Of a stretch of 35,218 nucleotides of DNA, positions 32,004 through 35,218 are shown in pieces. The notes beneath the pieces were generated by a model, which made no database searches, had not been told where the DNA came from, and was given only the letters and a program-made list of their open reading frames with translations. A program made the position numbers and the translations under genes. Numbering within the stretch: position 1 is the first letter of the stretch; every line of letters begins with the position of its first letter. The DNA lies in NCBI GenBank assembly GCA_945871285.1, contig CAMBWO010000007.1, forward strand, positions 1 to 35,218, given 5' to 3'. The DNA is from Pseudorhodobacter antarcticus. Its GTDB lineage: Bacteria > Pseudomonadota > Alphaproteobacteria > Rhodobacterales > Rhodobacteraceae.

Positions 32004-32579
32004 ATGACAGGGTTTCGATACGTTCTTGCGACCGCCGCCATGTTCCTGCCCGCAATCGCCTGCGCCCAATCGGCAGAGCCGAGCAGCACGACTGCGACCT
32101 ATGGCGCCTGGACCGTTACCTGCGCGGCCAAGGCGGCCCAGGACGGGGCGGCGGCGGAAAAGGTCTGCCAGATGACGATCAGCCTGAGCCTGAAGGGCAC
32201 TGACGGGCAGGTCAGCCCGCTGATCGAGGTGGCGATTGGCCAGCCGCCCGGCGACACCGGCGCCCGGATCGTGGTGCAGGTGCCCATCGACGTGGCGCTG
32301 CGCGAGGGGCTGACGGTCAGCGTCGATGCGGCGGGGGGCGACTCGGCGCAATCCCCCAAGCCGCAGACCGATCTGGCCAATGCCACCTATTTTGCCTGTG
32401 TTCCCCAAGGCTGCGTCGCCGATGCCGCCCTGACCACCCAGGCGGTCGCCGCCCTGACAACCGCCACGGCCACCAACGTGACCTTTACCACCCTGGCCGG
32501 TGCCAAAAAGATCACGGTTCCCGTGCCGATGGCGGGGTTTGGCGATGCCTGGACCGCGCTGGGTTTGACGGCACCATGA
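32004..32579 (+). CDS. Invasion-associated locus B (IalB) family periplasmic protein
   Basis: 191 residues. Signal peptide MTGFRYVLATAAMFLPAIACAQS with an AxA-type cleavage site. The mature protein follows the IalB plan: YGAWTVTCAAK near the start (33-43), VCQMTISLSLKGTDGQVSPLIEVAIGQPPGDTGARIVVQVPIDVALREGLTVSVDAAG, then TYFACVPQGCVADAALT. Four mature cysteines could form two disulfides. IalB-like proteins are common in alphaproteobacteria and of unclear biochemical role. It is unusual here: it lies 1 nt after the TpsB gene and before TpsA, so it may be a periplasmic helper of the exported exoprotein. Confidence 0.82.
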   Translation: MTGFRYVLATAAMFLPAIACAQSAEPSSTTATYGAWTVTCAAKAAQDGAAAEKVCQMTISLSLKGTDGQVSPLIEVAIGQPPGDTGARIVVQVPIDVALREGLTVSVDAAGGDSAQSPKPQTDLANATYFACVPQGCVADAALTTQAVAALTTATATNVTFTTLAGAKKITVPVPMAGFGDAWTALGLTAP

Positions 32580-32666
32580 AGAATTTGCGCCACAGCAACC
32601 TGCGCTGTGGCATAATGCGGATAAAAATTGATCAATTTGCTTGTCTTGAACGGACGAGGTGAGGCC
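32580..32666 (+). promoter_or_regulatory. TpsA leader: hairpin and 14-bp perfect palindrome
   Basis: Between the IalB-like gene and TpsA there is an 8-bp stem GCCACAGC / GCTGTGGC (32589-32611, 7-nt loop) without a T-run, a CATAAT hexamer at 32611-32616, and the perfect palindrome AAATTGATCAATTT at 32625-32638. The ribosome site GAGGTGAGG lies just before ATG 32667. The palindrome may be a regulator site or an mRNA hairpin controlling TpsA translation. Confidence 0.45.
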
Positions 32667-35218
32667 ATGACGATCAGAATGCTGTGGGCCACGATGCTGG
32701 CGACGACCTGCCTATGGCCTGTTTCTGTGCTGGCCGATGGGCCGCTTCCAACCGATCCGAACGTCATTTCCGGCGACATCACGATTTCGACGCCGTCCGC
32801 CACCCAGATGCTGCTGATGCAGGCGGGGGCTTATGGCATTGTCGATTGGGGAAATTTCTCGATTGATCAGGGCTTTGGCGTGCAGTTTCAAAACGGCGCG
32901 GGGGCCACGCTGAACCGAGTGACGGGCAGAGATCTGTCGTCGATCATGGGGCAGTTGGGGGCGACGGGGTCGGTTTACCTCATCAACCAGAATGGCATCG
33001 TGTTCGGCCAAGACGGGGTGGTCAACACGGGTGGCACCTTTGTCGCCTCGACGCTGGATATCGACAACGGTGATTTTCTGGATGGCGGGGACGCGACGTT
33101 CCGGGGCGATTCGAACGGCTATGTGATCAATCTGGGGTCCATCTCGGCCCTTGGGGGCGAGGTCGCGATTCTGGCCCATACCGTGGTGAACGAGGGCAGC
33201 ATCAGCGCCCCCAACGGCACCGTCGGACTGGCCGTCGGGCGCGAGATCCTGATGCGCGACGCCGCGGTGGCCGATGGCCTGTTTTCGGTGAAGATCGGCG
33301 GCGATGACACCTCTGTCACCGACAGCGGGGCGATCCGTGCGGCGGCGGCGGAACTGCGGGCCAATGGCGGCAATGTTTATGCTTTGGCCGGCAACACCGG
33401 GGGGGTGATTGCGGCCACGGGGATGGCCCGCGTCAACGGGCGGGTGTTCCTGACGGCGGGGCCGACTGGGTCGGTCACGGTGGACAAGACCGTCAAGGCG
33501 ACCGAAGTGGATGGCCGCGGCGGCACGATCACGGTTGATGGCGGCACGGTTGACATGACGGGGGTGCTGGATGCCTCGGGCAGTCGTGGTGGCGATGTGC
33601 GGATCACCTCGGACATCGCGACGTTGTTTTCGGGGCAGGTTCTGGCCTTTGGTAATGGAACCGCCGGATCGGGCGGGTTTGCCGAGGTGTCGGGACGCCA
33701 TCTGACCTTTGGCGGCACGGTGCAAACCCGCGGCGGGACCCTGCTGATCGACCCTGACAACATCGAGATCGGCCCCGACGGTGCCGCGTCGTTGGACGGC
33801 GCATCTCTGTTTTTTGCCAGCGTGGTGTCTGACCTGCTGGGCACCCAGAATGTCATCTTCGAAACCACCGGCACCGACGGCGAGGCGGGCACCATCGCGG
33901 TCACCTCGGCGATCGAGTGGTCGTCGGCCTTTGGCCTGAGCCTGCTTGCGCATGGTGACGTGCTGTTCGCCGCGAACGTGCTGGGGTCCGATGGTGCCAA
34001 CGGTTTGAACGTGGTTGCGGGCTGGGACGGATCGACCTCGACCACCGCCTTTGATCCGGCTGCCTTCTTGGCCGCCGACCTTGTGACGACGACGCTGTTT
34101 GGCAATGACGATGGTGTGGGTTACATCTTTGACGGGGGCATTTTTGCGGCCTCGGGCAGTGTGGTTGTCTTGAACGCCCAAGTCGGTGTGGCCAGTGGAG
34201 CGACCAGCGTTTTTGCCAATGGCGTGGGGATTGGCGGCACGGGCAGCACCGGTTTTTCGCAACTTGGCTTCAATCAGACGGGTGCCTCGGGCATCACGCC
34301 CAGCGGCGACATCGTGGTGCGGGCCACGGGCACCGTGTCGGTGATTGGCGGTGATGGTGGCGATGCCGGTGCGCAGATCGGTCATGTTGGCGTCGATTTC
34401 ACGGGGTCAAGTGAAGTTGCGACGGTCAATGCCAGCGGCGCTATCCGGATCGAGGCCGGGGGCGAGTTCGTTCTGGCGGGCGGCGGCGACGACAATTCCT
34501 ATGCCATGATCGGCCATGGGTCGCGCGATTTCTTCTCGTTCCGCTCGCTTGGTGGTCGCAGCGGCGCCATCACGATCACGGCGGCTGGCGAGGCCAGCAT
34601 CGCATCCAGCAATGGTCCCTTTTCGCGCGATGCCTGGATCGGGCACGCCGCGGTGGGCGACGCGATTTCGGCGGCCGACATCACCGTGACGGCGTTGAAC
34701 TTCGACGAGGACCGCGGCACCTTGGTCGGTGCGGGTGGCACCGGGACGCTGGACATTGGCATGTTGGCCGAGACGAGCCTTGCGGGCACCGTCACCTACC
34801 GCGCCACCGACGCCACTGCCTTGTCGGGTCTGAACCTGGTCGGGCAGACCGGGTCGCCCTCGTGCGAATGCGATTTCGTCAATACATTGGGCGACATCGT
34901 GATCCAGTCGGCGGGCGATCTGCTGCTGGACACCAGCTTTTTCTTTTCCAACACCGGCGGCGGCAATTTGGCTCTTGCGGCAGGTCTGAATTTTCACAAC
35001 AATTCCGGCATCGACGCCTTTGGCGCAATGGAGGGGTTCTGGCGCATCTTCTCGACCCGGCCGGATGAGAACACCGGCGATATCGGCACCCTGACCAATT
35101 TGTCCGTCTATACCGAAGCGGTCTTTGACCCCGCCGATCCGTTTGCCTTGCCCCGCGCGAATGTTTCTGCTGGCAATGCGCTTTTGTATACCAAAGTGCC
35201 TTTGGTCACGATCGGCGA
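32667..35218 (+). CDS. Two-partner secretion exoprotein TpsA, filamentous haemagglutinin type (3' end beyond window)
   Basis: At least 850 residues; the reading frame is open to the edge. Signal peptide MTIRMLWATMLATTCLWPVSVLA. The TPS secretion domain follows, with the family's landmarks: VDWGNFSIDQGFGVQFQNG, LNRVTGRDLSSIMGQL (83-98) and VYLINQNGIVFGQDGVVNTG (103-122), where NQNGI replaces the usual NPNGI. After it comes a beta-helical stretch rich in Gly, Ala, Thr and Val, including GGTLLIDPDNIEIGPDG, a sequence typical of haemagglutinin-like exoproteins. A Cys-x-Cys pair sits in GSPSCECDFVNT. It is secreted to or beyond the cell surface by the TpsB protein upstream, probably as an adhesin; a toxin or other C-terminal domain cannot be excluded. 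Confidence 0.92.
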   Translation, partial: MTIRMLWATMLATTCLWPVSVLADGPLPTDPNVISGDITISTPSATQMLLMQAGAYGIVDWGNFSIDQGFGVQFQNGAGATLNRVTGRDLSSIMGQLGATGSVYLINQNGIVFGQDGVVNTGGTFVASTLDIDNGDFLDGGDATFRGDSNGYVINLGSISALGGEVAILAHTVVNEGSISAPNGTVGLAVGREILMRDAAVADGLFSVKIGGDDTSVTDSGAIRAAAAELRANGGNVYALAGNTGGVIAATGMARVNGRVFLTAGPTGSVTVDKTVKATEVDGRGGTITVDGGTVDMTGVLDASGSRGGDVRITSDIATLFSGQVLAFGNGTAGSGGFAEVSGRHLTFGGTVQTRGGTLLIDPDNIEIGPDGAASLDGASLFFASVVSDLLGTQNVIFETTGTDGEAGTIAVTSAIEWSSAFGLSLLAHGDVLFAANVLGSDGANGLNVVAGWDGSTSTTAFDPAAFLAADLVTTTLFGNDDGVGYIFDGGIFAASGSVVVLNAQVGVASGATSVFANGVGIGGTGSTGFSQLGFNQTGASGITPSGDIVVRATGTVSVIGGDGGDAGAQIGHVGVDFTGSSEVATVNASGAIRIEAGGEFVLAGGGDDNSYAMIGHGSRDFFSFRSLGGRSGAITITAAGEASIASSNGPFSRDAWIGHAAVGDAISAADITVTALNFDEDRGTLVGAGGTGTLDIGMLAETSLAGTVTYRATDATALSGLNLVGQTGSPSCECDFVNTLGDIVIQSAGDLLLDTSFFFSNTGGGNLALAAGLNFHNNSGIDAFGAMEGFWRIFSTRPDENTGDIGTLTNLSVYTEAVFDPADPFALPRANVSAGNALLYTKVPLVTIG

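Noticed and set aside
32712-34385. Minus-strand open frame of about 550 codons opposite TpsA
   Set aside because: No motifs, and it is antisense to the TPS secretion domain.

Overview
The window looks like a chromosomal accessory region of an aerobic, GC-rich alphaproteobacterium, most likely Rhodobacteraceae (Rhodobacter/Roseobacter type). The evidence is very high GC, dense operons with 1-4 nt ATGA/TGATG overlaps, GTG and TTG starts, and two copies of an intergenic element (GC hairpin plus a CCCCCGGGATATTT-like tail) that I recall as common in that family. I see no rRNA, tRNA, CRISPR array, transposase or integrase.

Layout. (1) 1-2186, minus: a sugar-type periplasmic binding protein followed, past a terminator-like hairpin, by an ATP-dependent hydantoinase/oxoprolinase (HyuA) that runs off the left edge. 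(2) 2281-5055, plus: a divergent operon with a GntR/FCD regulator, an M24 metallopeptidase, a GAF-domain protein and a hotdog thioesterase. (3) 5160-11816, minus: an FAD oxidoreductase followed by a complete Dpp/Opp-type ABC importer (binding protein, two permeases, two ATPases). (4) 11981-18428, plus, divergent from (3): an isatin-hydrolase-like cyclase, a second FAD oxidoreductase of the same family, a MarR regulator, and the two subunits of an indolepyruvate-ferredoxin-oxidoreductase-like enzyme. (5) 18517-25992, plus: a nearly textbook aerobic 2-aminobenzoyl-CoA (anthraniloyl-CoA) pathway, with the fused monooxygenase/old-yellow-enzyme reductase, SDR, MarR, crotonase, acyl-CoA dehydrogenase, Rid protein and aryl-CoA ligase. 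(6) 25997-29900, minus: a sulfotransferase-like protein, an FkbM-methyltransferase/GT2 fusion and a GT2 glycosyltransferase. (7) 30245-end, plus: a two-partner secretion locus (TpsB transporter, an IalB-like periplasmic protein, and a TpsA filamentous exoprotein cut by the right edge).

How they may work together. Blocks 3-5 read as one catabolic supercluster. Block 5 has the gene content described for Azoarcus evansii aerobic 2-aminobenzoate metabolism. Block 4 would supply it by a route I do not know to be described: isatin is hydrolysed to isatinate (2-aminophenylglyoxylate), an aryl 2-oxo acid, and the IorAB-like thiamine-diphosphate enzyme decarboxylates that oxidatively to 2-aminobenzoyl-CoA, bypassing free anthranilate. 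The two FAD oxidoreductases are candidates for earlier steps (for example making isatin from an indolic precursor), and the ABC importer for uptake. The hydantoinase, binding protein and GntR gene at the left edge recall an indoleacetate cluster in Azoarcus and may belong to the same indolic metabolism, but that link is weak. The assignments of block 5 are solid. The isatin-to-anthraniloyl-CoA link is inference.
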